Below are positions 1 to 8,351 of a stretch of 50,183 bases of DNA, piece by piece (position 1 is the first letter of the stretch; each line of letters starts with the position of its first letter). The position numbers and the translations under genes were made by a program. A model generated the notes under the pieces. It worked only from the letters and a program-made list of their open reading frames with translations, was not told where the DNA came from and made no database searches. This DNA is from an uncultured Burkholderiales bacterium (lineage in GTDB: Bacteria; Pseudomonadota; Gammaproteobacteria; Burkholderiales; Burkholderiaceae_C). The stretch covers positions 1 through 50,183 of the forward strand of contig CAIMNS010000088.1 of the NCBI GenBank assembly GCA_903842945.1, given 5' to 3'.

Positions 1-68
1 CATGTTTAAGCTTTAGAGATTTCTTTGAGCCCGCTCATTCACCCTTTTGTACAAGGCAGATCCATCAC

Positions 69-278
69 ATGACTTCATCCATCGTGGTTCAAGAAAGTGA
101 TCTCAATGGTCATGGCGGTTTATTTTGCCCCAGCCCCTTGGCGCACATGTCCATTTGGAACGCACATCCAAAGGTTTTTTTGGATGTGGCGAAACTAGGT
201 CACGCCAAATGTCCCTATTGCTCAACCCAATACACCTTGAAGCAAGACGTTCACGCCAGCGCCCCTGCACAAGCCTAA
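69..278 (+). CDS. zf-CHCC zinc-finger protein, 69 aa
   Basis: Small zinc-finger protein of the zf-CHCC family, related to the zinc-binding tail of the mitochondrial complex I subunit NDUFS6. The putative ligands are Cys20, His33, Cys48 and Cys51, the last two inside CPYC. The family core with HPKVFLDV and the CPYCSTQY stretch is intact, so the gene is complete. It starts at ATG with a weak AAGG about 12 bases upstream. It lies 36 bp before waaF in the same direction, a pairing known from other Burkholderiales, where ilvE often precedes it. The 68 bases before it are too short to identify the upstream gene. The cellular role of the bacterial stand-alone form is not established. Confidence 0.85.
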   Translation: MTSSIVVQESDLNGHGGLFCPSPLAHMSIWNAHPKVFLDVAKLGHAKCPYCSTQYTLKQDVHASAPAQA

Positions 279-314
279 GCCCATGGGCTTGGATGCACTG
301 AGCGAGTCCAGAGC

Positions 315-1367
315 TTGAGCGCGATTCGCACGCTGATCATGGCGCCCCAATGGATAGGGGATGCGGTCATGACCCAACCCTTGCTAGCAGCCCTCAAGCA
401 TCAAGGTCACGAGATCGCCGTGGCGGCACTCCCTTGGGTTGCACCGGTTTATGAGGCGATGCAAGAATGCCAAAGCGTGCGGGTCTTGCCTTTCTCTAGG
501 GGAAGGCTTGAACTCCAAAAGAGGCGAGAGTGGGCCAACAACATCAAGGGCCAATTTGATCAAGCCTATGTGTGCCCCAACACCTTTAAAAGCGCCTTGT
601 TGCCCTTTTTGGCAGAGATTCCTTTGCGTGTGGGTTACAGCGGCGAGATGCGTTGGGGTTTGTTGAATCGACGCCTGCCCAACCCCAGCAAGCAGGCGAG
701 AGGCAGCATGGTGATGTTTTATTTGGCCATGGCCCAAGACCTTCTAGCTCAGCCCTTTGGTAATTCCTATGAAGCGCCCCAACCCAGATTGAAGATCAAC
801 GCTGATCTGTGTGAAGACAGTTTGGAGGTGTTCGGTCTCACGGCGAAGACCTATGTGGCCATGGCACCAGGTGCAGAGTATGGGGACGCCAAGCGTTGGC
901 CCAAAGAAAAATTTTGTGAGTTGATCGCTAGCATCGATCAAGCGGTGGTGCTCTTGGGTTCTCCTTCAGACCAGGCTTTGGGCGACGAGATTGTGCAAGG
1001 GGTCTCGGCCTTGGGGTTTTCAAATGTTCGAAACTTGGGTGGTCAAACGGATTTGAAACAAGCGATGGCTTTGATCCAAAGCGCCACGGGCTTGGTGTCC
1101 AACGACTCAGGGCTGATGCATGTGGCGGCAGCCCTGGAGGTGCCCCAGGTGGCCTTGTTTGGATCTTCGTCTCCAGAGCACACCCCCGCCTTGTCCAAGC
1201 AAGCCCAGATGGTTTGGCTCAAATGGGATCGCGACCATCAACCCCCATTGGACTGCGCACCTTGTTATGAGCGCGTGTGTCCATTGCAGCACAAGAGGTG
1301 CTTGTCAGACATCAGCGCGCAGCGGGTGCTCGATCTGATCGAGCGTTGGCCCACCCCTGCGCGATGA
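315..1367 (+). CDS. waaF: ADP-heptose:LPS heptosyltransferase II
   Basis: Adds the second L-glycero-D-manno-heptose to the LPS inner core at the cytoplasmic face of the inner membrane, using ADP-heptose. It is a GT9-family GT-B protein of 350 aa, the usual length. The N-terminal acceptor domain carries the WIGD motif with the probable catalytic Asp16. The C-terminal nucleotide-sugar domain shows APGAEYGDAKRWP (about 184-196) and NDSGLMHVAAAL (about 263-274), which are typical of WaaF. The start is TTG, chosen because the protein then begins a few residues ahead of the conserved first strand (LIMAPQWIGD). It probably shares a transcript with the zinc-finger gene 36 bp upstream. WaaC is the closest alternative but fits the motifs less well. 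Confidence 0.9.
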   Translation: MSAIRTLIMAPQWIGDAVMTQPLLAALKHQGHEIAVAALPWVAPVYEAMQECQSVRVLPFSRGRLELQKRREWANNIKGQFDQAYVCPNTFKSALLPFLAEIPLRVGYSGEMRWGLLNRRLPNPSKQARGSMVMFYLAMAQDLLAQPFGNSYEAPQPRLKINADLCEDSLEVFGLTAKTYVAMAPGAEYGDAKRWPKEKFCELIASIDQAVVLLGSPSDQALGDEIVQGVSALGFSNVRNLGGQTDLKQAMALIQSATGLVSNDSGLMHVAAALEVPQVALFGSSSPEHTPALSKQAQMVWLKWDRDHQPPLDCAPCYERVCPLQHKRCLSDISAQRVLDLIERWPTPAR

Positions 1368-1385
1368 GCTGTTCAGGCCTAGAGA

Positions 1386-2708
1386 TCAACTCTTCGCGAG
1401 CATCTGCGAGGTGTTCATGGGCAGTTTGACTTCAAACACACTGCCGCCCCCGTCTCGAGGCACATGCTGGACAAACCCATTGTGACGTTGAGCAATCGAT
1501 TGCACCAGAGCCAGTCCCAAGCCCACCCCTTTGTCGGATTCGTCTTTGCCTGGAAGGCGGAAAAAGGGTTTGAAAATTTGGTCTCTTTGTTCTAGGGGCA
1601 CGCCCGGACCCAAGTCGCAGACGCTGATCAACACCTGATCACCTTCCAAGACCTCTAGACGAACTTCTACGCCCTCGATTTGACCGCTGTGTCGAATGGC
1701 GTTGTCAATGAGGTTGCGCAGCAAGCGCCGAACCAAGCGGGGAATGCAGGTGATTTCGATGCTGTGAGGATGGGGTCCCAATTCAAGCGAGACTTTGGCC
1801 CTGGAGCACTCTTCGCTGGCCAAACCGGTCAAATCAAGTTCCTCAAAGCGACCCACATCCACATTTTTGGCCTCCAGTCGAGAGGCCAATAGGATTTCAT
1901 CGATCAATTGATCCAGTTCCGTGATGCTGTGTTTGACCTCATCGATCATGTCGGGGTTTTGCTGGGGGTCCATCAACTCAAGGCTCATGCGAATGCGTGT
2001 CAAGGGTGTTCTTAATTCGTGAGAAGCGTTGGCCAGCAAAGACTTGTGGGCGACGACCAAAGCTTCAATTTGACTTGCCGCATGGTTAAAGCGTTGCGCC
2101 AAGTAGCCGATTTCATCATCCCCATCGGCATTGACCCGCGTGGACAACTCACCCGTTCCCCATTGCTCGACGCCGGTTCTCAATGACTCCAGTCTCCTGG
2201 TCAGTCTTCGAATGATGGGGTAGGTGGCCAGCGCAACGGCGATGGCCACAATGACCATGGAGCCGACAAAACCCAATCGCGGAAAGTAAGAGGTTCGCGC
2301 GACGTGGCTTGGCAAGTGGATGTGCAAGGCTTGTCCATCGCTCAATTGAACCAAAAATTCTGGGCCTGGCCCGAACTGACCCTGTGGAAGGGATGGTAGA
2401 CGGTCCTCAGGCTTGGTGACGCTTTGGGCAAAAACATCATGCTCTTTCGTGAGACCTGGCTTGTTCAACTTAAGCGGCTCATCTGGTGAGCTGAACGCAT
2501 TGGGACTGATGTCAGCTGAGGGGCGAAGGCGCACCAAGCCTTGACCCAAGACGATGCCTTGCTCCGAGCGCACAATCACCTCTTTTAAAGGCGGTTCTCG
2601 ATAGACTTTCATGATCCAAGTGGAGATCAAGCTCAAAGAGGCAATGCTCATCACCACCGCCAACCAAATGCGCACATAAAGGCGGTTCATGAAAGCATGA
2701 AAAATCAT
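1386..2708 (-). CDS. Sensor histidine kinase, EnvZ/RstB type
   Basis: Membrane sensor kinase of 440 aa that would phosphorylate the response regulator encoded just upstream. Order: TM1 about 12-33, a periplasmic sensor region of about 110 residues, TM2 about 146-163, HAMP about 164-216, HisKA with phospho-acceptor His230 in ASHELRTPLTR, then the HATPase domain with N-box Asn336, G1 box DLGPGVP (about 365-371) and G2 box GVGLGLA (about 394-400). All catalytic boxes are intact. ATG at 2708 has GAGG five bases upstream. It follows the regulator by 51 bp in the same direction, so the two are probably co-transcribed. The periplasmic domain gives no hint of the signal. Its end is convergent with waaF, 18 bp away. 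Confidence 0.9.
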   Translation of the reverse strand: MIFHAFMNRLYVRIWLAVVMSIASLSLISTWIMKVYREPPLKEVIVRSEQGIVLGQGLVRLRPSADISPNAFSSPDEPLKLNKPGLTKEHDVFAQSVTKPEDRLPSLPQGQFGPGPEFLVQLSDGQALHIHLPSHVARTSYFPRLGFVGSMVIVAIAVALATYPIIRRLTRRLESLRTGVEQWGTGELSTRVNADGDDEIGYLAQRFNHAASQIEALVVAHKSLLANASHELRTPLTRIRMSLELMDPQQNPDMIDEVKHSITELDQLIDEILLASRLEAKNVDVGRFEELDLTGLASEECSRAKVSLELGPHPHSIEITCIPRLVRRLLRNLIDNAIRHSGQIEGVEVRLEVLEGDQVLISVCDLGPGVPLEQRDQIFKPFFRLPGKDESDKGVGLGLALVQSIAQRHNGFVQHVPRDGGGSVFEVKLPMNTSQMLAKS

Positions 2709-2759
2709 CCAACCCTCGTCTGAAGAATGGCCACGTCGACCGTTCAGTGGATCTTAGCT

Positions 2760-3488
2760 TTAATCTTGTTGCTTGGCAAAAACGTAGCCCACACCTCGAA
2801 CGGTGAGGATGCGTTTGGGGGCTTTGAGATCCTCTTCAATGGCGGCCCTGATGCGGCCCATGTGCACATCAATGGATCGGTCAAAGGCCTCAAGCTCTCG
2901 GCCCCTGACGGCTGACATGATTTGATCGCGACTGAGGACTCGGCCTGCGCGTTCTGCCAAAACCAAAAGCAAATCAAATTGGTAGGAGGTCAAGTCACAG
3001 ACCTTGCCCGACACACTGACCGTTCTCGAATCTCGATCGATTTCCAGTCGTCCAAATTGAAGGGCGGGCAAAAGATTTTTGCCGTTTTGTTTGTTTTCAT
3101 GGGTAGAGGATTGACGCCTCAGAATGGCTCGCATGCGAGCCAACAACTCTCGGGGCTCAAAGGGCTTGGCCAAATAATCATCGGCACCCAGCTCTAAGCC
3201 GACGACGCGGTCCATGGGGTCGCCTTTGGCGGTCAACATGAGGATCGATAAAGCAGACGTTGGGCTGGGCAATTGGCGAATTTGACGACAAACCTCCAAG
3301 CCATCCATATCAGGGAGCATCAAATCTAAAATGACCAATTTGAGATGATCATTTTTCTCAATTTGACGTAAACCAGAAGCCCCATTGGGGGCGTGCTCTA
3401 AACTGTAACCAAATTGTCTAAGGTAGTCGCAAACCATTTGCGCCAACCGTTGATCGTCTTCGATGATGAGTACTTGTTCCATGCTCAT
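2760..3488 (-). CDS. OmpR/PhoB-family response regulator
   Basis: DNA-binding response regulator of 242 aa, partner of the kinase gene immediately downstream. The receiver domain (about 1-120) has the acidic pair Asp11-Asp12, phospho-acceptor Asp55 in ILDLMLPD, Thr86 and Lys108 in LAKPF. The C-terminal winged helix (about 140-238) has the family pattern, including the LTSYQFDLL stretch and the final VRGVGYVF. It starts at ATG 3488 with AGG about 8 bases upstream; ATG 3482 is a possible alternative. It lies 79 bp downstream of the AmpG-like gene on the same strand, so all three genes may be one unit. I do not recognise a specific regulon. Confidence 0.92.
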   Translation of the reverse strand: MSMEQVLIIEDDQRLAQMVCDYLRQFGYSLEHAPNGASGLRQIEKNDHLKLVILDLMLPDMDGLEVCRQIRQLPSPTSALSILMLTAKGDPMDRVVGLELGADDYLAKPFEPRELLARMRAILRRQSSTHENKQNGKNLLPALQFGRLEIDRDSRTVSVSGKVCDLTSYQFDLLLVLAERAGRVLSRDQIMSAVRGRELEAFDRSIDVHMGRIRAAIEEDLKAPKRILTVRGVGYVFAKQQD

Positions 3489-3567
3489 AGCATGCGCCTA
3501 AGACTTGGAGTTGTGTTAAAGGGTGGGTAAAGATAAGTAAACCCATTGAAAGGCAAGGCGTATTTGA

Positions 3568-4923
3568 TCAATGGGGCTCGATTCGGTGGACCCATAAAAT
3601 CAGCAACAAAACGGGCAGGCCTATCAACGCCGTGCTGAAAAAGAACATGGGGTAGCCAAATTGATCCACAAAGTAGCCTGAAAAACCCGCCAACCACTTG
3701 GGCGCCAAAAGCATGATGGAGCTCAGCAACGCGTACTGTGAGGCGGAGTATTGGACTTTGGTGAGACTTGAGAGGTACGCAATGAAGGCTGCAGAGGCAA
3801 TGCCGCCTGATAAATTGTCCACGCTGATCACCCACACCAAGGCCCAAAAGGCGTGCCCCACGCCTGCTAACCAGGCAAACAAGAGGTTGCTGGCTGCGCT
3901 GAGGATGGCGCCCCACATCAGCACGCGCATATGGCCCCACCTGGAGCTCAGAAGCCCACCTAAAAAGGCCCCCAGCAAGGTCATGAAGACACCAAAGACT
4001 TTGGTGACCATGGCGATTTCATCCTTGGTGTAACCCATGTCAATGTAGAACGGGTTGGCCATGATGCCCATGACAATGTCACTGATGCGGTAAATGCCAA
4101 TGAGGCTGAGGATCACCCAAGCGTGCCAACCAAAGCGTGAAAAAAACTCTGCAAACGGCGCCACCAACACGTCTTGAATCCATTGTTGGGCCGTTCTGGG
4201 CTGAGATGGGGCGGCTTGAACGCTTTCTTTGGAGCCGAGCACGGACAACAGGCCCACCGCCATAGAGGCCCCCATGACCAAATATGAAACTTTCCAGGCA
4301 TCGTTTTGGTAGTGTCCCAAGAGAGCGGTGCTTTCTGCTCGAGCGGCGAGCCAAAGAGCGCCAGCGCCCGCCCAAATCATGCCAAGGCGGTAACCGGTTT
4401 GGTACATGGACGCCAAAGCTGCTTGATGCACGACTGACTCAGACTCTATCCTGTAGGCGTCAAGCGCAATGTCTTGGGTGGCCGAGCCAAAGGCCACCCA
4501 AACCGCCCACATGACCAAACGATCAAGATGCTCTTGGGGCTCACAGTAAGCCATCCCGATCAATCCAGTGATGATCAGCAATTGAGACAAAAAAAGCCAC
4601 GCGCGTCGCCGCCCCAAGAAGTTTGTCAATCCAGGCAGGTGAACTTGATCCACCAAGGGGGCCCAAGCCCATTTGAAGGCATAGGCCAGGCCGACCCAAC
4701 TTAAAAACCCAATCGTGGTGCGCTCGATGCCTGCCTCGCGCAAACGAAAACTCAAGGTCCCTAGCACCAACAAAAGCGGCAATCCAGCAGAAAACCCAAG
4801 TGCCACCATTCTGAGGCTTGAGGGGCTCAGGTACCAAGCCAAGCTCTCAGCCCATGAGCGGGTTTGCGCGTTGGGCGCTGAGGCCTCTTGAGACGGCCGT
4901 GGTGTGGGGTCATTGCTCTTCAT
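3568..4923 (-). CDS. ampG: AmpG-like MFS muropeptide permease
   Basis: Major facilitator permease of 451 aa, most like AmpG, which imports anhydromuropeptides from the periplasm for peptidoglycan recycling. About twelve hydrophobic segments follow a hydrophilic N-terminus. Family features include the FSAGLPLLLV segment after the N-terminal tail, the LGRRRAWL loop, and SATQDIALDAYRIE in the first half, typical of AmpG. I chose ATG 4923; an upstream TTG at 4962 would only add an unconserved leader. GAGGA lies about 13 bases before the ATG. The two-component system follows 79 bp downstream in the same direction and the M48 peptidase gene diverges from it. A general AmpG-family sugar or siderophore permease cannot be excluded. 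Confidence 0.82.
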   Translation of the reverse strand: MKSNDPTPRPSQEASAPNAQTRSWAESLAWYLSPSSLRMVALGFSAGLPLLLVLGTLSFRLREAGIERTTIGFLSWVGLAYAFKWAWAPLVDQVHLPGLTNFLGRRRAWLFLSQLLIITGLIGMAYCEPQEHLDRLVMWAVWVAFGSATQDIALDAYRIESESVVHQAALASMYQTGYRLGMIWAGAGALWLAARAESTALLGHYQNDAWKVSYLVMGASMAVGLLSVLGSKESVQAAPSQPRTAQQWIQDVLVAPFAEFFSRFGWHAWVILSLIGIYRISDIVMGIMANPFYIDMGYTKDEIAMVTKVFGVFMTLLGAFLGGLLSSRWGHMRVLMWGAILSAASNLLFAWLAGVGHAFWALVWVISVDNLSGGIASAAFIAYLSSLTKVQYSASQYALLSSIMLLAPKWLAGFSGYFVDQFGYPMFFFSTALIGLPVLLLILWVHRIEPH

Positions 4924-5017
4924 TTTGAACCGATTGTCCTCTAAACTAGGCGTACACGCCAAGTCAGGGCCTACAAAATGTACACTTCATTTTTTTCAAT
5001 TCAAGCGCAAGTCTTTC

Positions 5018-5920
5018 ATGATCAAGCATCAAGCCAGTAGGGTAAACAAATTGAAAATACAGCACTTTGGTGCTGCAGTGCGTGTGTTTTTACTGTGTCT
5101 CATGTGGGCCCACGTGCCACTCCAAGCAAGAGAAGGCGTGGAGGTGGGGGAAACCTCGGCCTTTGCCAAATTGGTCCCAGCCGCAGAGGTTGAAAACACC
5201 GCGGGGCAAGAATACCGCCGATTGATTCAAGATGCCTACGGCAAGGGCTTGTTGAAGTCCTCAGAACAGCCCCAGGTCGTTCGTCTGAGAGAGATCGCTA
5301 AAAAATTGATTGAACAGTCAACGGTATGGAACGATCGTGCCGCGCAATGGAACTGGGAGGTCAATTTGATTGAGTCGCCTCAAGTCAACGCATTTTGTAT
5401 GCCTGGTGGAAAAATTGCGGTGTACACGGGTTTGGTTTATAAGTTAGGACTCACGGAAGATGAGTTGGCCATGGTGGTGGGTCACGAAATAGCACACGCA
5501 CTCAGAGAGCATGCCAGACAAAGAATGGGCAAAGGCATGGCCACGGAAGGTGTGACACGCTTAGGCGGCGCCGTGATTGCGGGGATTTTTGGCATCGACC
5601 CAAGGTTCACCGACTTTGTGGCCAAACAAGGTGCGGGTTTGCTCAGTTTGAAATTTTCCAGAGAGGATGAAACCGAGGCGGACCTGGTCGGCATGGAGTT
5701 GGCTGCAAGGGCCGGGTTTGATCCAAGAGCGGGCATCAGCTTGTGGAAAAAAATGAGCGCCCAAAATGCACAAGCTCCCCCCCAATGGTTGAGCACTCAT
5801 CCAAGCAGCAACAACCGAATCAAGGACATTGAGGCCAATTTGAACAAGGTGATGCCTTTGTTTGAAAAAGCACAACACCTAGAGCGCGTTGAAAAATACA
5901 GCTTAGAGCCTAAAAACTAA
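5018..5920 (+). CDS. M48-family zinc metallopeptidase, exported
   Basis: Periplasmic or membrane-associated zinc endopeptidase of the M48 family (BepA/LoiP/Oma1-like), which usually acts in outer-membrane or envelope quality control. The 300-aa protein has an N-terminal hydrophobic segment, about residues 18-36, that looks like a signal peptide ending near LQA. The catalytic motif HEIAH is at 156-160. The second family motif, SREDETEAD (about 214-222), supplies the third zinc ligand. The TPR tail of BepA is absent, so it is closer to the short LoiP/YggG type, but I see no lipobox. I chose ATG 5018; the longer frame from 4904 overlaps the divergent ampG start. Just 94 bp separate the two divergent starts. 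Confidence 0.88.
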   Translation: MIKHQASRVNKLKIQHFGAAVRVFLLCLMWAHVPLQAREGVEVGETSAFAKLVPAAEVENTAGQEYRRLIQDAYGKGLLKSSEQPQVVRLREIAKKLIEQSTVWNDRAAQWNWEVNLIESPQVNAFCMPGGKIAVYTGLVYKLGLTEDELAMVVGHEIAHALREHARQRMGKGMATEGVTRLGGAVIAGIFGIDPRFTDFVAKQGAGLLSLKFSREDETEADLVGMELAARAGFDPRAGISLWKKMSAQNAQAPPQWLSTHPSSNNRIKDIEANLNKVMPLFEKAQHLERVEKYSLEPKN

Positions 5921-5938
5921 GGCCTGCCGCGAGTCGAC

Positions 5939-6577
5939 TCAAGTCCCGCCCACATAGGGGTTGGTTTTTCTTTCTTGCCCAAAGCTGCTCTCTGGCCCAT
6001 GGCCCGGTACAAAGACCGTCTCATCACCTAGCGGCCACAAGCGCTCGGTGATGCTGTTGAGCAAGGTTTGGTGATCTCCTTTGGGAAAATCGGTGCGCCC
6101 AATGCTGCCGGCAAAGAGCACGTCCCCGACAAAGGCACGCTCAAGTTCTTTGGAGTAAAAAACAACATGCCCAGGCGTGTGTCCAGGACAATGCCGCACC
6201 AGCCACTGATGGGCGCCTAAATTCACCTGATCCAAATCATTGAGCCAGCGCGTGGGTTTAAAAGACGTGGCATGTTCAAAGCCATAGCGTGCGCCTTGCT
6301 GGGGCAACAAATCAATCCAAAACTGATCTTCGATGTGGGGCCCTATGATGGGCACGTTCATTTCTGTGGCCAAGGTGCCGACTGCCCCTGCATGATCGAT
6401 GTGTGCGTGGGTGACCCAAATTTGCTCCAACTTCAAGTCAAGGTTTTTGATGCGTTCTAGCAAGCGCTCCAAGTCCCCGCCAGGATCCACGAGGGTGCAG
6501 GCGCTGGTCTCGTCACACCAAATCAGTGAGCAGTTTTGCTCAAAGGGTGTGACTGGAATGGTTTCATAATGCAACAT
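5939..6577 (-). CDS. MBL-fold hydrolase, glyoxalase II-like (YcbL type)
   Basis: Metallo-beta-lactamase-fold hydrolase of 212 aa, close to the short type II glyoxalase group represented by YcbL. It probably hydrolyses thioesters such as S-lactoylglutathione or a related small ester. The metal motif THAHIDH is at 56-62, with further ligands at His133 (CPGHTPGH), Asp152 (FVGDVLF) and His193 (VPGHGP), so the dinuclear site is complete. The C-terminal substrate-binding domain of full glyoxalase II is absent. ATG 6577 is preferred over an upstream TTG. It lies 40 bp downstream of xth on the same strand and is probably co-transcribed with it. The true substrate cannot be read from the sequence. Confidence 0.88.
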   Translation of the reverse strand: MLHYETIPVTPFEQNCSLIWCDETSACTLVDPGGDLERLLERIKNLDLKLEQIWVTHAHIDHAGAVGTLATEMNVPIIGPHIEDQFWIDLLPQQGARYGFEHATSFKPTRWLNDLDQVNLGAHQWLVRHCPGHTPGHVVFYSKELERAFVGDVLFAGSIGRTDFPKGDHQTLLNSITERLWPLGDETVFVPGHGPESSFGQERKTNPYVGGT

Positions 6578-6617
6578 GACGGGACACTTCAAAAAGACAA
6601 GAGGGTTAAAACACGAA

Positions 6618-7424
6618 CTAAATCGACCAATCGTAGTCGATCAGCAGGGGGGCGTGGTCGGAGAACTTTTGATCCTTGTAGACCGTGGCCTTTAAAGCGC
6701 CCTTGGCCAATTGAGGCGTTGCCAATTGGTAGTCGATGCGCCAACCCACATTTTTTGCATAGGCCTGTCCGCGTTGACTCCACCAGGTGTAGCACGTGTC
6801 GCTCGCCAGGGGGTGGAGGTGTCGGTAGACATCCACCAAGGGCGTGCCTGACAAGGTGTCCGTCATCCATTGCCGCTCCTCTGGGGTGAAGCCAGAGTTT
6901 TTGAGGTTGGACTTCCAATTTTTAAGATCTAAATTCTGGTGAGCAATGTTGATGTCGCCCATCAAAATGAATTCGCGCTTTGCGGCCAATTGTTGGAGAT
7001 GATCGGTCATCAAAGCAAGGAATCGAAATTTTGCGCTTTGGCGCTCATCGGAGCTCGAGCCGGATGGGAAGTAGCTGCTGATGATGCTCAGCTTGCGACC
7101 CGGTTTGTCAAATCGTTTTTCAATCCAACGGCCCTCAAAGTCAAACTCTGCGTCGCCAATGCCCACCACCACCTCACTGGGCTCCATGTGGGTGTACAAA
7201 CCCACGCCGGAGTAGCCCTTTTTTTGAGCAAAGTGAAAGGCGCCCGTCAAGGGCTTTGTCTGAGCTGTCCCTTGGATTTGGCTCAGCTCTGGGGTGAGGT
7301 CCGCGGCTTGGGCTTTCACTTCTTGAACGCCCAAGGCGTCGATGTTTTGTGACGATGCCCAAGAAAAAAACCCCTTGCTGGCAGCGGATCTGATGCCGTT
7401 CAAGTTGGCGCTCACGATTTTCAT
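6618..7424 (-). CDS. xth: Exodeoxyribonuclease III
   Basis: AP endonuclease and 3'-5' exonuclease of the EEP superfamily, acting in base excision repair. At 268 aa it has the usual family length. Catalytic motifs are all present: NLNGIRSA at 7-14, metal ligand Glu35 in VQEVKA, GDINIAH at 156-162 (Asp157 and Asn159), and the terminal SDHAPL with Asp255-His256. The start is ATG at 7424. It diverges from pyrE across about 180 bp and is followed by the MBL hydrolase gene. The spacing of motifs fits ExoA/XthA rather than a sphingomyelinase-type relative. Confidence 0.95.
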   Translation of the reverse strand: MKIVSANLNGIRSAASKGFFSWASSQNIDALGVQEVKAQAADLTPELSQIQGTAQTKPLTGAFHFAQKKGYSGVGLYTHMEPSEVVVGIGDAEFDFEGRWIEKRFDKPGRKLSIISSYFPSGSSSDERQSAKFRFLALMTDHLQQLAAKREFILMGDINIAHQNLDLKNWKSNLKNSGFTPEERQWMTDTLSGTPLVDVYRHLHPLASDTCYTWWSQRGQAYAKNVGWRIDYQLATPQLAKGALKATVYKDQKFSDHAPLLIDYDWSI

Positions 7425-7605
7425 AGTTCAAGATCCTGGTTGGTGCTGAAACAAGTTCAGATAGTTTAATCCATAGGGACGGTGTTCTCCTTTGAACGGT
7501 CGCACGCTCTTCTGACTTTGAGCGCAGGAGCACTTAGAATGCATGGAGAATCAAACTGATTTGTCCTTGCCTAGCGCAATCCTTTTCTTTATTTGAGATT
7601 GAAAC

Positions 7606-8307
7606 ATGAGTGAGTTCATCGGTACGGATAAGAAGTTATCACATGAATTTGTCGCCTTCGCCATTGAAAGTGGTGTCTTGAGCTTTGGTGAGTTCACCAC
7701 CAAAGCTGGTCGAGTCTCGCCTTATTTCTTCAATGCGGGCTTGTTTGACGATGGCTTGAAGATCTCCAAATTGGCCAGTTTTTATGCGCAAAGTTTACTG
7801 AGCAGTGGCATCGAGTTTGACATGATTTTTGGACCTGCTTACAAAGGGATCCCTTTGGGCGCGACCTTGGCCATGGAGTTGGCCAGGCGGGGCAAGAGCG
7901 TGCCCTTTGCCTACAACCGCAAAGAGGTCAAAGACCATGGCGAAGGCGGCTCTTTGGTGGGCGCGCCCCTTAAGGGCCGGGTTTTGATTGTGGACGATGT
8001 CATGAGTGCAGGCACGGCGGTCAGGGAGTCCATGGCGTTGATCCGTCAGCAAGGTGCAACTGCGCATGCCGTGGTGATTGCGTTGGACCGACAAGAGATG
8101 GCCACAGAAAAGAGCCAGGATGGCATCTCTGACGTGCCCTACAGTGCAGTTCAGTACGCAAGAGAAACCTTGGGTTTGAACGTGTGCGCCGTGGCCTCTT
8201 TGGAGGATTTGATGAGTTATTTGGAGCGCAGCGAAGACCCTAACCTTCAAGCGCACCTGAGCAGTGTTCAAGCGTACCGCGAAAGGTACGGCGTGAAGGG
8301 CCACTGA
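7606..8307 (+). CDS. pyrE: Orotate phosphoribosyltransferase
   Basis: Catalyses PRPP plus orotate to OMP, the fifth step of de novo pyrimidine synthesis in the cytosol. At 233 aa it is slightly longer than the E. coli enzyme, as in other Burkholderiales. The PRPP-binding motif [16 protein letters not shown] spans about 126-141. The catalytic flexible loop with [11 protein letters not shown] is at about 105-115. [10 protein letters not shown] (76-85) forms the pyrophosphate loop. ATG 7606 follows an A/T-rich leader without a strong Shine-Dalgarno. It stands alone, divergent from xth and convergent with gatB, 44 bp away, and I see no clear terminator between the two. Confidence 0.95.
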   Translation: MSEFIGTDKKLSHEFVAFAIESGVLSFGEFTTKAGRVSPYFFNAGLFDDGLKISKLASFYAQSLLSSGIEFDMIFGPAYKGIPLGATLAMELARRGKSVPFAYNRKEVKDHGEGGSLVGAPLKGRVLIVDDVMSAGTAVRESMALIRQQGATAHAVVIALDRQEMATEKSQDGISDVPYSAVQYARETLGLNVCAVASLEDLMSYLERSEDPNLQAHLSSVQAYRERYGVKGH

Positions 8308-8351
8308 GCCCCAAGGGCATCTAAGTCAAGATCAAGCTCAAAGCCATGGGG

